A program made the translations under genes and the position numbers. From NCBI RefSeq assembly GCF_001579945.1, contig NZ_CP011971.1, positions 1,142,001 through 1,206,000 of the forward strand: a stretch of DNA of 64,000 nucleotides. Reading direction: 5' to 3'. Below the pieces are notes generated by a model. It had not been told where the DNA came from and did no database searches. It saw nothing but the letters and a program-made list of their open reading frames with translations. Positions 16,644 through 25,192 of the stretch are shown here, one piece after another. The stretch's first letter is position 1, and each line of letters opens with the position of its first letter. The DNA is from Steroidobacter denitrificans (GTDB taxonomy: Bacteria; Pseudomonadota; Gammaproteobacteria; Steroidobacterales; Steroidobacteraceae).

Positions 16644-17810
16644 ATGCCCGGTCTGCTGCCCGACGTCGATCCCGACGGCCTGCTCGAGTTCTCGGTCGTC
16701 TATACCGATCGTTCGCTCAATCATATGTCGAAGCGATTCGTCGCGGCGATGCAGGACATTCTGAAGACCCTCAAGGATGTCTATGGTGCAAGTACCGCAG
16801 TGATCGTGCCCGGCAGCGGGACGTTCGGCATGGAGGCCGTCGCCCGTCAGTTCGCGAATGCCCGGAAGGTCCTGATCGTGCGTAACGGCTGGTTCAGCTA
16901 TCGCTGGAGCCAGATTTTCGATGCGGGTGCATTGGGCGGCGCTGCGATCGTCTGCCAGGCACGCAAGCAGGGCGATGGTCCGCAGTCCCCGTGGACGCCG
17001 TGTCCGGCCGAGGAAGTTGCCGCGGCGATCCGCAGTGAGCGTCCCAAGGTCGTATTCGCCCCCCATGTGGAGACTGCCAGCGGCATCCTGTTGAGCGATG
17101 AATACCTGCGCACGATCGGTGCTGCGGCGCGCGAAGTCGGCGCTCTGTTCGTGCTGGATTGCATTGCTTCCGGGGCGCTCTGGGTCGATATGCGGGCGAC
17201 CGGCGTCGATGTGCTGATCTCGGCGCCGCAGAAAGGCTGGAGCAGTACGCCATGCTGCGCGATGGTCATGCTTGGCGAGCGGGCACGCGCGGCGATCGAG
17301 GACACTCGCAGCTCGAGCTTCGCCTGCGATCTCAAGAAATGGATGCAGATTTCGGCGGGCTATGAGCAAGGTCAGCATGCCTACCACGCAACCATGCCCA
17401 CCGATGCACTGATGCAACTGCGCGATGTCATGCTGGAAACCCGTGTATACGGCTTCGAGAAAGTGCGCGCGGAACAGCTCGAACTAGGCGTTAAGGTGCG
17501 CGCTCTGCTTGAATCCCGCGGCTTTCCGAGCGTCGCTGCGGAAGGTTGGCAGGCACCAGGAGTGGTGGTCGGTTACACCACCGATCCGGACATCCAAAGC
17601 GGTAGAAAATTTATCGAGGCGGGCCTGCAGACCGCTGCCGGGGTACCGCTGCAATGCGGGGAAGGCACGGATTTCCGGACGTTCCGTATCGGTTTGTTCG
17701 GCTTGGATAAGTGGCACGATGTGGATGGTACGGTGGGCCGGCTGGCGGCGGCGCTGGATACAATGGGCATTCCGGCAATCGATGCCGGGGACACGCGCGC
17801 CTGCCTATAA
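16644..17810 (+). CDS. Class V PLP aminotransferase, alanine-glyoxylate aminotransferase type
   Basis: 388-residue cytosolic aminotransferase. PLP features: phosphate-binding PGSGTFGMEAV (56-66), Asp172 in VLDCIAS, and the Schiff-base lysine Lys197 in SAPQKGWSS. It is closest, as far as I can judge, to the small-molecule alanine/serine-glyoxylate aminotransferase group rather than to cysteine desulfurases (no cysteine-loop motif). Start: ATG 16644, nine bases after GGAG; an ATG at 16587 adds 19 residues with no conserved content. The gene is followed 34 bases later by the AI-2E-family gene, possibly co-transcribed. Substrates are not defined by sequence. Confidence 0.83.
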   Translation: MPGLLPDVDPDGLLEFSVVYTDRSLNHMSKRFVAAMQDILKTLKDVYGASTAVIVPGSGTFGMEAVARQFANARKVLIVRNGWFSYRWSQIFDAGALGGAAIVCQARKQGDGPQSPWTPCPAEEVAAAIRSERPKVVFAPHVETASGILLSDEYLRTIGAAAREVGALFVLDCIASGALWVDMRATGVDVLISAPQKGWSSTPCCAMVMLGERARAAIEDTRSSSFACDLKKWMQISAGYEQGQHAYHATMPTDALMQLRDVMLETRVYGFEKVRAEQLELGVKVRALLESRGFPSVAAEGWQAPGVVVGYTTDPDIQSGRKFIEAGLQTAAGVPLQCGEGTDFRTFRIGLFGLDKWHDVDGTVGRLAAALDTMGIPAIDAGDTRACL

Positions 17811-17844
17811 GATCGCAACCGCTCGGTCAGGAGGGGCAAGCTTG

Positions 17845-18999
17845 ATGCCGGCCACCGTTCAGGGAATCAGCTTCGCCGCTCTGGTCGTTCTCGTGACAGC
17901 GGCTTTCGCCTGGCTGCTGCTGCCCTTCTACGGCGCAGTGTTGTGGGCGGTCATTCTGGCGATCCTGTTCAATCCTCTGCAACGCGGGTTGGTCCGCCGG
18001 CTGGGTGGCCGACGCACCGCTGCGGCGGCTGTCAGCGTGCTGGCCAGCGTCTGCGTCGTGGTCATCCCGGCATCGCTGATTCTCGCCTCGCTCGCCCGGG
18101 AAGCGGCTGGTTTTTATCATCGCATCAGCACGCGGGAATTCGATCCTGCGGCGATCGTGGCGCAGATTCATGCCGCCTTGCCTGCTTTCCTCCTGGAAGC
18201 ACTCTCGGCCATCGGACTGGGAGATTTTGCCGCTATCCAGTCCCGCCTCACGTCGTTTCTTGCCCAGGCCGCCGAGTTCATCGCCACCAGAGCGGTGAGC
18301 ATCGGACAAAGTACAGCACAGCTTCTCATCAGCCTTGGCGTCATGTTGTATGTGCTCTTTTTCCTGTTCCGCGACGGCGCTGGATTGGCGATCACGATCC
18401 GCAAGGCCAGCCCGCTCAGCGAGCGTCATACGGAACATCTCATGAGAAAGTTCGCCGAGGTCGTGAAAGCGGCGGTCAAGGGCAATGTCATCATCGCGGT
18501 GATGCAGGGCGCGATCGGCGGCGTGACATTCTGGCTGCTCAGTATCCAGGCCGCGCTCCTGTGGGGCGTGGTGATGGCGGTACTATCGCTCCTGCCGGCG
18601 GTCGGCGCCTTTCTAGTCTGGGCACCCGTTGCTTTCTATCTGCTGCTGTCGGGCGACTATCTGCGCGGCGTGACTTTGCTGGCGGTCGGGATACTCGTCA
18701 TCAGCATGATCGACAATCTGCTGCGGCCGTCCTTGGTAGGTAAGGGCATTCGCTTGCCGGACTATGTGGTTCTCGTCTCTACGCTCGGCGGCCTGTCGCT
18801 GTTCGGCATGAACGGATTCGTCATCGGTCCGCTGATCGCGGCGCTGTTCGTCGCCGTCTGGTCCTTGTTCACGGACGAGCGGTTGCATGATCGCGACAGC
18901 GACACGCTGCAGGTTGAAGAGTCTGCGCAGCCGCGTCCCGCTCATGGTGTTCCGCAGCGATGCATAAAAAGGAAAATGCATCGCGAGATAGGGCCATGA
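17845..18999 (+). CDS. AI-2E family transporter (PerM/YdiK type)
   Basis: Inner-membrane protein of 384 residues with about eight membrane segments. The conserved C-terminal region reads ALLWGVVMAVLSLLPAVGAF, IDNLLRPSLVGKGIRLPD and GGLSLFGMNGFVIGPLIAAL. The family includes AI-2 exporters and sodium/proton antiporters, so the cargo is open. ATG 17845 follows a strong AGGAGGGG site. The last 20 codons (from 18937) lie in the structured repeat shared with 19581-19666, giving an unusual tail ending KRKMHREIGP; the repeat appears to have replaced or extended the original C-terminus. Confidence 0.87.
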   Translation: MPATVQGISFAALVVLVTAAFAWLLLPFYGAVLWAVILAILFNPLQRGLVRRLGGRRTAAAAVSVLASVCVVVIPASLILASLAREAAGFYHRISTREFDPAAIVAQIHAALPAFLLEALSAIGLGDFAAIQSRLTSFLAQAAEFIATRAVSIGQSTAQLLISLGVMLYVLFFLFRDGAGLAITIRKASPLSERHTEHLMRKFAEVVKAAVKGNVIIAVMQGAIGGVTFWLLSIQAALLWGVVMAVLSLLPAVGAFLVWAPVAFYLLLSGDYLRGVTLLAVGILVISMIDNLLRPSLVGKGIRLPDYVVLVSTLGGLSLFGMNGFVIGPLIAALFVAVWSLFTDERLHDRDSDTLQVEESAQPRPAHGVPQRCIKRKMHREIGP

Positions 19000-19024
19000 G
19001 CGGGGTTGTCTGCATATGACGCTG
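18937..19024 (+). repeat. Structured repeat, copy A
   Basis: Outer arms CCCGCTCATGG (18937-18947) and CCATGAGCGGG (18994-19004) enclose a perfect inner hairpin GCGATGCAT / ATGCATCGC (18957-18965, 18976-18984) with an A/G loop. A tail ending ATATGACGCTG (19024) follows. The same plan and tail occur at 19581-19666 in the same orientation. It overlaps the 3' end of the AI-2E-family gene and lies 62 bases before the SMR start codon. Confidence 0.85.
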
Positions 19025-19086
19025 CCGCCGGTGATGTATCGCAAACGCTTCGGTCAAGCAGCGGTTCGGATATCAGGGATCATGCA

Positions 19087-19422
19087 ATGCAGCAGTGGAT
19101 TTTTCTTTCGGCAGCCATCCTCAGCGAACTCATCGCGACATTGAACCTGAAGGCCTCCGCGGGCTTCTCCCGCTTATGGCCGTCGCTCATCGTCATTGCC
19201 GGGTATGCGACCGCCTTTTATTTCTTGTCGCTTACCTTGAAGACCATACCGGTTGGCGTGGCCTATGCCATCTGGTCCGGCGCCGGAGTCGCTCTGATCG
19301 CTTTGGCAGCCTGGATCTTTTTTGGGCAGGCCCTGGATGTTCCGGCAGTCATCGGACTGTCGCTCATCGTTGCCGGCGTCATCGTTCTCAACGTATTTTC
19401 CAAGGTGACTTCTCATTCATGA
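19087..19422 (+). CDS. SMR-family multidrug/quaternary ammonium efflux protein (EmrE-like)
   Basis: Proton-coupled drug exporter of 111 residues with four membrane helices. The essential membrane glutamate is Glu14 (LSELIATLNLK). The helix-3 signature PVGVAYAIWSGAGVALIAL and FFGQALDVPAVIGLSLIVAG match the Qac/EmrE branch rather than guanidinium exporters. It acts as an antiparallel dimer in the inner membrane. ATG 19087 is the in-frame start; the ATG at 19082 is out of frame. The gene is bracketed by the two structured repeats (18937-19024 and 19581-19666). Confidence 0.9.
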   Translation: MQQWIFLSAAILSELIATLNLKASAGFSRLWPSLIVIAGYATAFYFLSLTLKTIPVGVAYAIWSGAGVALIALAAWIFFGQALDVPAVIGLSLIVAGVIVLNVFSKVTSHS

Positions 19423-19580
19423 ACTGTCCGGTGCCCTCGTTAAACCCCGCGTTGAGCGCGAGGATTCGAGGAAATCGCGAATTTCTCATGCATGAATCAC
19501 CGCCTCCCGTGCCAGCGGACACAGACGCCAGGGACATAGGTATCAGAGGCTAGGTTCCAGAGGTATAGACGCCGGCGTAT

Positions 19581-19666
19581 CCCGCTCATGAATCCTCTAC
19601 AGCATTGCATCAAAAAAATGCATTGCTGTAGAGGATTCATGAGCGGGATTGTCCGTATATGACGCT
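19581..19666 (+). repeat. Structured repeat, copy B (30-bp-arm hairpin)
   Basis: Near-perfect hairpin: arm 19581-19610 (CCCGCTCATGAATCC...) against 19618-19647 (...GGATTCATGAGCGGG), loop CAAAAAA, one mismatch. The tail ATTGTCCGTATATGACGCTG (19648-19666 region) matches copy A at 16 or more of 20 positions. It sits in the convergent gap between the SMR and CorC-like genes, so it could also act as a two-way terminator. The rest of this gap (19423-19580) holds nothing recognised. Confidence 0.85.
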
Positions 19667-19696
19667 GTGCGGTATCCAAGGATTTCGCGTCTGCAG

Positions 19697-19736
19697 CGAG
19701 CCTATACCCGAAATTGCGTTCGAGCCTATACCCGAA
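19697..19736. repeat. Short tandem repeat, 16 bp twice, period 24
   Basis: CGAGCCTATACCCGAA occurs at 19697-19712 and 19721-19736, ending one base before the stop codon of the CorC-like gene on the minus strand. Confidence 0.9.
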
Positions 19737-19737
19737 C

Positions 19738-20634
19738 CTATGCCATGGCGTCTTCTATTTTCCGCGTCTCGCCGGTTTGTCCGCACGGGCGGATGCGTGC
19801 GATCTTGACGCTGTTGTCGGAGGTCTGCAGGATCTCTACGGACAGATCTCCCAGTATCAGGCTTGTGCCGGGTTCGGGAATCGTTTCCAGATATTCCAGG
19901 ATCAGTCCGTTCAAGGTGCGCGGACCGTTCGTCGGCAGACTCCAGCCCAGCGTGCGATTGAGGACGCGCGTATGCACGGCTGCGTTGACCACATAACTGC
20001 CATCGCTGTCGCGGTGGACGTCCTGGTGCAGAGTCGTCGGTGCGCTGGTGAATTCCCCGACGATCTCCTCGAAGATGTCTTCCAGAGTGACCAGGCCCTG
20101 GATGTCGCCGTATTCGTCCACGACCAGGGCGATGCGTCGCCGATCGCGTTGAAAATTCAGCAATTGTACGTTCAGGGCGGTGGCCTCGGGAACGAAATAG
20201 GCTTCTCGCTCGCGCGCCAGGGTCGCGAGGGCTTCGCGGCCGAAATCTCCACGCACCAGGGCATGTGCGACTTTTTTCATGTGCAGTATGCCGAGCACCT
20301 GGTCGATGTCGCCGTTGCATACCGGTAGACGCGTATGCGGCGTCGTACGCAATTGATCGAGTATCGTATCCCAGTCGTCGCTGATGTCGATCCACGCGAT
20401 TTCGCTGCGGGGAATCATGATGTCGTTGACGCTGATGCTCTCCAGATCCTGCAGGCGGCCGGCCAGCCCTTCACGGTGCTTCTGCGCCAACGCAGGATCG
20501 TGAAAGCGCCGCTGTGGTCCGGCCGTGCGCGCCTGCCGCGTTCCCAGCGAGTAGCCGGCATACGCAGCGGCCCCCGTGACGATGACCATGAGTGCCGCGG
20601 CGAGCGGAAACTCAACTGAAATGAACGTGTTCAA
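19738..20634 (-). CDS. CorC/HlyC-like CBS-domain protein lacking the DUF21 membrane domain
   Basis: About 298 residues from a TTG at 20634 (NTFISVEFPLAAALMVIVTG). Other starts are possible (ATG at 20589, or ATG at 20784 inside the upstream gene). One N-terminal membrane helix is followed by SVNDIMIPRSEIAWIDI, a CBS pair (about 90-205, with RLPVCNGDIDQVLGILHMKK and VVDEYGDIQGLVTLEDIFEE), and a transporter-associated CorC_HlyC domain (about 225-298). In most CNNM/CorB proteins a DUF21 domain of about 190 residues with several helices precedes the CBS pair; here it is replaced by a single helix. It lies downstream of the YpjD-like gene, the usual neighbour of YfjD/CorB. Proposed role: magnesium/cobalt handling. 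Confidence 0.8.
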   Translation of the reverse strand: MNTFISVEFPLAAALMVIVTGAAAYAGYSLGTRQARTAGPQRRFHDPALAQKHREGLAGRLQDLESISVNDIMIPRSEIAWIDISDDWDTILDQLRTTPHTRLPVCNGDIDQVLGILHMKKVAHALVRGDFGREALATLAREREAYFVPEATALNVQLLNFQRDRRRIALVVDEYGDIQGLVTLEDIFEEIVGEFTSAPTTLHQDVHRDSDGSYVVNAAVHTRVLNRTLGWSLPTNGPRTLNGLILEYLETIPEPGTSLILGDLSVEILQTSDNSVKIARIRPCGQTGETRKIEDAMA

Positions 20635-20680
20635 TAACCCGCACTCAATCCACGTGATCCCATGCGCTCGATCCGGCGGC

Positions 20681-21496
20681 CTAGGTCCAATGGCGGCCCA
20701 GGATGGATTCCAGTACGATTTTAGAGCCGAAATAGGCCAATCCCAGCAGCGCGAATCCCCCCAAGGTCCAACTCGTCGCGACACGTCCGCGCCAGCCGAA
20801 ACGCCAGCGTCCGAACAGCACTACGGCAAAGATGATCCACGCCACGCAGGACAGCACTGTTTTATGGAACAGATGCTGCGCAAACAAGTCGCTGACGAAA
20901 ATGAAGCCGCTGAACAACGCCAGAGTAAGCACCGCAAAGCCTGCTCCGAGCGCCTGAAACGTGCCGCCCTCGAGCGCCTCCAGGGAGGGTACCGCCCGCA
21001 GCCATCCCAGCGGGCGGCGATGGCGCAGGCGCCGGTCCAGCAGAGCCAGGGTGACCGCCAGCACAGCGGCGATCATGATGAGTGCGTAAGCCACTGTGGA
21101 CAGCGCGATATGCGCGGCGATTTCCCAGTTTTGGCGTGTCAGCGCATAACCGCCCGAACCTTCGGTGGTGGCCATCGCGACGACGCCGGTCACGGCCATG
21201 AGTACCGCGCCGATACTGGCGAAGCGCGGCCTCAGCCAGGAGAGCACCAGGGCAATGAGACCCATGGGCCAGCCGATCAGTGAGGCGGTTTCGGTCGTGG
21301 TGAACGATATCGCCGGTTTGGCGAACAGCCCCTGGCGCAGCAATACGGCATGTAGAATCAGCGCCGTTGCGCCCAGTGCCAGTCCGGCGACACGCCGCCC
21401 GCCCGCCCGCGGTGCATCGGGATGAAAGGCACTCGACACCAGCCACGCTGCGCAAGCCAGGTAGCAGGCGAGAACGACGATGGACAGCACGGACAA
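20681..21496 (-). CDS. ypjD: YpjD/CcsA-like cytochrome c assembly family membrane protein
   Basis: Inner-membrane protein of 271 residues with about eight helices, of the CcsA/CcmF/YpjD superfamily. Conserved parts are SFTTTETASLIGWPMGL, WEIAAHIALSTVAYALIMIA and SGFIFVSDLFAQHLFHKTVL. The superfamily shares a WWD-like heme-handling core, but YpjD homologues beside ffh have been linked to magnesium/cobalt export with their CorB neighbour rather than to cytochrome c. Start is a TTG at 21496 with GCGAGCGAG upstream. It runs divergently from ffh and 46 bases ahead of the CorC-like gene, matching the known ffh-ypjD-corB order. Confidence 0.85.
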   Translation of the reverse strand: MSVLSIVVLACYLACAAWLVSSAFHPDAPRAGGRRVAGLALGATALILHAVLLRQGLFAKPAISFTTTETASLIGWPMGLIALVLSWLRPRFASIGAVLMAVTGVVAMATTEGSGGYALTRQNWEIAAHIALSTVAYALIMIAAVLAVTLALLDRRLRHRRPLGWLRAVPSLEALEGGTFQALGAGFAVLTLALFSGFIFVSDLFAQHLFHKTVLSCVAWIIFAVVLFGRWRFGWRGRVATSWTLGGFALLGLAYFGSKIVLESILGRHWT

Positions 21497-21893
21497 ATCA
21501 GTGCTCGCTCGCGGGACTAAAGACCAAAGGCTACCTGATTTATGCTACAGCGGTTAGCCGGTGGTTGAAATATCGCGAACCAGGACCAGGTCCGGGACGG
21601 AGGCCAGTGCCGGCGCCGGGACCCGGCGGCGCCTGCGTTGGGACGAGTCAGGACCAGAACGAGGCGGTCCTTGCCCGGGACGAGACCGGAGCATGAGCGT
21701 CCGGCAGATCGTACACTAGGGGGTCGGAGCCGGCGTTCGCGGTATCGATAGTCTGCAGTCAGCGGCTAAGGCCAGGGAGCAAGACTGGCCAGCCGCCGGA
21801 TCGGTACCGGTGTTTTATTCGCTTTGCGGAGACCTCGCGGCAGAGGGCCTCCCGACTGGTTTCCGCGGTCACGGGAAACCTTTGGAGATCGCC
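21497..21893. other. Divergent ypjD/ffh intergenic region
   Basis: Roughly 400 bases, with GC-rich GGAC-containing direct and inverted repeats at about 21590-21690 (for example GCCGGCGCCGGG against CCCGGCGGCGCC-like sequence). No gene and no clear promoter recognised. It does not resemble the 4.5S RNA gene. A GGAG ribosome site precedes ffh. Confidence 0.5.
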
Positions 21894-23249
21894 ATGTTCG
21901 ACAAACTCAGCGAGCGCCTGCAAGGCGTGATGGAAAGCCTGCGCGGGCGCGGGCGCCTGACGGATGAAAATATCAGCGATACCTTGCGCCAGGTGCGCAT
22001 GGCGTTGCTGGAGGCGGATGTCGCCCTGCCGGTGGTGAAGACATTCGTCGAGTCGATCCGGACCAAGGTGGTCGGCCAGGAGATCGACAAGAGCCTGACG
22101 CCGGGGCAGACCCTGATTCGCATCATCAACGACGAGTTGATTGCCCTGATGGGGGCAGGGGTGCGGCCCTTGAATCTTCGGGCGCAGCCGCCGGTCGTCA
22201 TTCTGCTGGCGGGTCTGCAGGGTGCGGGCAAGACCACCTCCGCAGCGAAACTGGCGAAATGGCTCAAGGACCACGAGCGCAAGCGGGTGCTGCTGGCCAG
22301 TACCGATGTCTACCGGCCTGCTGCGATCCTGCAACTGGAGCGGCTGGCGACGCAGTTGGGGATCGGCTTTTATCCCTCGGACCCGTCCAAGCCGGCACTG
22401 ACCCTGGCGCGCGAGGCGCTGCAGGAAGCACGCCGCTCGCTGTACGAGGTCCTGATCGTGGATACCGCGGGCCGGTTGCACGTCGATGCGGAAATGATGG
22501 CCGAAATTCGCGCGATCAGTGCTGAAGTCATGCCCACCGAGACCTTGTTCGTCGTGGACAGCATGGCCGGCCAGGATGCGGTCAACGCGGCGCGCGCCTT
22601 CGGCGAGGCGCTGAGCCTGACGGGCGTGGTGTTGACCAAGACCGATGGCGATGCCCGCGGCGGGGCTGCCTTGTCGGTGCGCCAGATCACCGGCCAGCCG
22701 ATTCTGTTCATGGGTACGGGCGAAAAGACCGATGCCCTGGAGCCGTTCCACGCTGAACGGGTCGTCTCGCGCATGCTGGGCATGGGCGACGTGCTGTCGC
22801 TGGTGGAGAGCGTGAGCCGCAATGTGGATCGCGAACAGGCGGAAAAACTGGCGCGCAAGCTCAAAAAAGGCAAGGGATTCGACCTGGAGGATCTGCACGA
22901 GCAATTGTTGCAGGTACAGAAAATGGGCGGCCTGAGCGCCCTGATGGACAAGCTGCCGGCGCAATTTGCCGGCAAGGCCGCCGCGGCGCCGCAGGCGAAC
23001 GACAAGGAAGTCCGGCGCCAGGTTGCCGTCATTCGCTCCATGACCCCGGGCGAGCGCCGCTATCCGAAAACCATCGATGCATCGCGCAAGCGCCGTATCG
23101 CAGCCGGCTCGGGGGTGCCGGTATCGGAGGTCAACCGGTTGCTCAAGAGCCACATGCAGATGCAAAAAATGATGAAAATGATGGGCAAGGGCGGTGGACT
23201 GGGCAAAATGATGCGGGCCTTCGGCGGCGGCCGCTTTCCCATGGGTTGA
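21894..23249 (+). CDS. ffh: Signal recognition particle protein Ffh
   Basis: SRP54-type GTPase of 451 residues that binds 4.5S RNA and signal sequences of nascent membrane proteins and docks with FtsY. The N domain is followed by the G domain with P-loop GLQGAGKTT (107-115), DTAGR, TKTDGDARGG and FMGTGEK. The C-terminal M domain is rich in methionine (MQMQKMMKMMGKGGG) and ends RFPMG. ATG 21894 with GGAG upstream. Length is normal for proteobacteria. Followed by a terminator hairpin. Confidence 0.98.
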   Translation: MFDKLSERLQGVMESLRGRGRLTDENISDTLRQVRMALLEADVALPVVKTFVESIRTKVVGQEIDKSLTPGQTLIRIINDELIALMGAGVRPLNLRAQPPVVILLAGLQGAGKTTSAAKLAKWLKDHERKRVLLASTDVYRPAAILQLERLATQLGIGFYPSDPSKPALTLAREALQEARRSLYEVLIVDTAGRLHVDAEMMAEIRAISAEVMPTETLFVVDSMAGQDAVNAARAFGEALSLTGVVLTKTDGDARGGAALSVRQITGQPILFMGTGEKTDALEPFHAERVVSRMLGMGDVLSLVESVSRNVDREQAEKLARKLKKGKGFDLEDLHEQLLQVQKMGGLSALMDKLPAQFAGKAAAAPQANDKEVRRQVAVIRSMTPGERRYPKTIDASRKRRIAAGSGVPVSEVNRLLKSHMQMQKMMKMMGKGGGLGKMMRAFGGGRFPMG

Positions 23250-23269
23250 GTCTGCCGCGGGTCATCGAC

Positions 23270-23297
23270 CGAGCCTGTAGCGGGACGGCTCGTTTTT
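23270..23297 (+). terminator. Rho-independent terminator after ffh
   Basis: CGAGCC (23270-23275) pairs with GGCTCG (23287-23292) across an 11-base loop and is followed directly by TTTTT (23293-23297). It lies 20 bases after the ffh stop. Confidence 0.75.
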
Positions 23298-23376
23298 GAG
23301 TAATATTCGCGCCCTTTTCCGGGAGATGGCTTCCCGGGCTATCCGGCTACCCGGCATTTTCGAGGCTTCCAGTTCT

Positions 23377-23634
23377 ATGGTTACGATTCGACTTACCCGT
23401 CGCGGCGCGAAGAAGGCTCCGTTCTATCACGTCGTGGTCACGGACAGCCGCAAGCGCCAGGGCGGCGCCACACTGGAGCAGGTGGGTTTTTTCAATCCTC
23501 TGCCGGCCGGCAAGGAGCGCCGCCTGGAACTGAAGTTGGACCGCATCGATTATTGGCTGGGTCTGGGTGCCAAGCCCTCCGAGCGTGTGGCGGAACTGGT
23601 CAGGAAGCATCGTCGCGAAGCGATCGCGGCCTGA
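23377..23634 (+). CDS. rpsP: 30S ribosomal protein S16
   Basis: 85 residues, full length (MVTIRLTRRGAKKAPFYHVV, then ADKD-equivalent KLDRIDYWLGLGAKPSERV). It binds 16S rRNA early in 30S assembly. First gene of the conserved rpsP-rimM-trmD-rplS operon. ATG 23377 matches the invariant family start; an ATG at 23296 would add 27 unrelated residues. Confidence 0.97.
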   Translation: MVTIRLTRRGAKKAPFYHVVVTDSRKRQGGATLEQVGFFNPLPAGKERRLELKLDRIDYWLGLGAKPSERVAELVRKHRREAIAA

Positions 23635-23680
23635 GCGCGGCGCGCGACGGCGGGCGCCGGCTGTCCGCGCAGAGGTTGGA

Positions 23681-24331
23681 GTGACTCCGGCCGGCAAGGC
23701 TTGTTCCAGCGAGATCCTTTACGGCAAGGACGGGCCGGGCAGGGATGATTCAGGCAAGGATGATTCAGGCAAGGACGGGCCGGGTCATGAGAACTTGGAT
23801 CGGGACTCGGAGCGGATCGTCGTTCCGGATCCGGAGCGGATCGTGGTGCTGGGCAGCATCGGCGCGCCTTTCGGCGTGCAGGGCTGGGTGAAGGTTCGTT
23901 CCTATACCGAGCCGCTGGAGAATATCCTGAATTACGGCGTGTGGCAGCTGGGGCGCGCCGGGCAATGGCAGTCGTGCCGGCTCGAGGACGGCCGGATCAC
24001 GGGCAAGGGGGTGCTTGCCAAGCTGGCCCGGGTCGATACCCCCGAGGCGGCGAGGCTGCATACCGGGGCGGACATCGGCGTGGCTCGCAGCGAACTGCCG
24101 CCGCCGCCGCCGGGCGAGCATTACTGGAGCGATCTGGAGGGGCTGGAGGCGCTGGGCAGTGACGGCTCCCGGCTGGGGCGGGTGGATCATTTCCGCGCCA
24201 CGCCGGCGGGTCATGTGGTCGTGATCAAGGGCGCGCGGGAGCATTGGATCCCGTTCACGAAGGATCGGATCCTGAAAGTCGAACTGGATGCGGGGCGCAT
24301 CGTGTTCGACTGGGCTGCCGACTGGTCGTGA
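23681..24331 (+). CDS. rimM: Ribosome maturation factor RimM, with hydrophilic repeat-bearing N-terminus
   Basis: RimM assists maturation of the 30S head and binds S19. The core starts at [20 protein letters not shown] and ends with the PRC-barrel ([26 protein letters not shown]); [15 protein letters not shown] is typical. From GTG 23681 (GAGG five bases upstream, 46 bases after rpsP) the product has 216 residues, about 40 more than usual. The extra N-terminus is rich in D, G and K and contains a 15-base tandem repeat ([14 protein letters not shown]) and a repeat of ERIVV. Shorter starts at TTG 23795 (178 residues) or GTG 23843 (which would truncate strand 1) are possible. The core assignment is sure; the start is not. 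Confidence 0.85.
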   Translation: MTPAGKACSSEILYGKDGPGRDDSGKDDSGKDGPGHENLDRDSERIVVPDPERIVVLGSIGAPFGVQGWVKVRSYTEPLENILNYGVWQLGRAGQWQSCRLEDGRITGKGVLAKLARVDTPEAARLHTGADIGVARSELPPPPPGEHYWSDLEGLEALGSDGSRLGRVDHFRATPAGHVVVIKGAREHWIPFTKDRILKVELDAGRIVFDWAADWS

Positions 24332-24414
24332 TGGCGGGACGGTGCCGGGCGCGGTGGAAAGCTCCGGAGCCGGCTCGACCGGGTATGAGAACTGAATCGG
24401 GCGCGAGGGCTGAC

Positions 24415-25176
24415 ATGCGCATCGAAGTGGTGACGCTGTTCCCCGAGTTCGTCGCCGAGGCAGTCCGGGTCGGCGTACTGGGACGCGCGATCGAACGCGG
24501 CAGGGTGATGGTCCATGCCGCGACGCCGCGCGAGTTCGCGATGGATCCGCACCGCACGGTCGATGATCGGTCCTACGGGGGCGGCCCGGGCATGGTGCTG
24601 AAGGTCGAGCCGGCACGCAGTGCGATTCGTGCCGCCAAGGCCAGGCTCCCGCAGGGCAGCCGTAGCGTGTATCTCGGCGCCGATGGAACGCCGCTGTCGC
24701 AGGCGAAAGCGCTGGAATTGGCGCGGCGGCCGGGACTGCTGCTGCTGGCGGGCCGGTACGAAGGGGTCGATGAGCGTCTCCTGGAGATGGAGATCGACGA
24801 GAGTATCTCGATCGGCGACTACGTGCTGTCGGGCGGCGAGTTGCCGGCGCTGGTGCTGATCGATGCGATCGTACGCTTGCTGCCCGGTGTGCTGGGTGAC
24901 GAGGCATCGGCTGAACAGGACTCCTTCATGGACGGCCTGTTGGACTGGCCGCATTACACGCGCCCGGAGGTGATCGATGGCCGTAAGGTGCCGGAGATAT
25001 TGATGAGCGGCAATCATGCCGCGATCCGGCGCTGGCGCACCAAGCAGGCGCTGGGGCGCACCTGGTTGCGGCGGCGGGATTTGATCGACAAGCAGATGCT
25101 GACTGCCGAGCAGCGGCAATTGCTGGATGAATTCATGACGGAGCAGCGCGCGAGCGGGCGATCGTCGCAAGTCTGA
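24415..25176 (+). CDS. trmD: tRNA (guanine-37-N1)-methyltransferase TrmD
   Basis: 253-residue SPOUT-class enzyme that methylates G37 of tRNAs reading CNN codons with SAM, preventing +1 frameshifts. Key parts: [24 protein letters not shown], the trefoil-knot SAM site [17 protein letters not shown] and [20 protein letters not shown], and the catalytic Asp region [23 protein letters not shown] 24415 gives the family start; ATG 24385 adds ten residues. Sits between rimM and rplS as usual. Confidence 0.97.
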   Translation: MRIEVVTLFPEFVAEAVRVGVLGRAIERGRVMVHAATPREFAMDPHRTVDDRSYGGGPGMVLKVEPARSAIRAAKARLPQGSRSVYLGADGTPLSQAKALELARRPGLLLLAGRYEGVDERLLEMEIDESISIGDYVLSGGELPALVLIDAIVRLLPGVLGDEASAEQDSFMDGLLDWPHYTRPEVIDGRKVPEILMSGNHAAIRRWRTKQALGRTWLRRRDLIDKQMLTAEQRQLLDEFMTEQRASGRSSQV

Positions 25177-25192
25177 ACGGATGGGTGGAACC

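Noticed and set aside
18925-19086. Guanidine riboswitch ahead of the SMR gene
   Set aside because: SMR genes are frequent riboswitch targets, but the hairpins here lack the ACGR loops of mini-ykkC and the protein looks like the drug-exporting Qac/EmrE branch.
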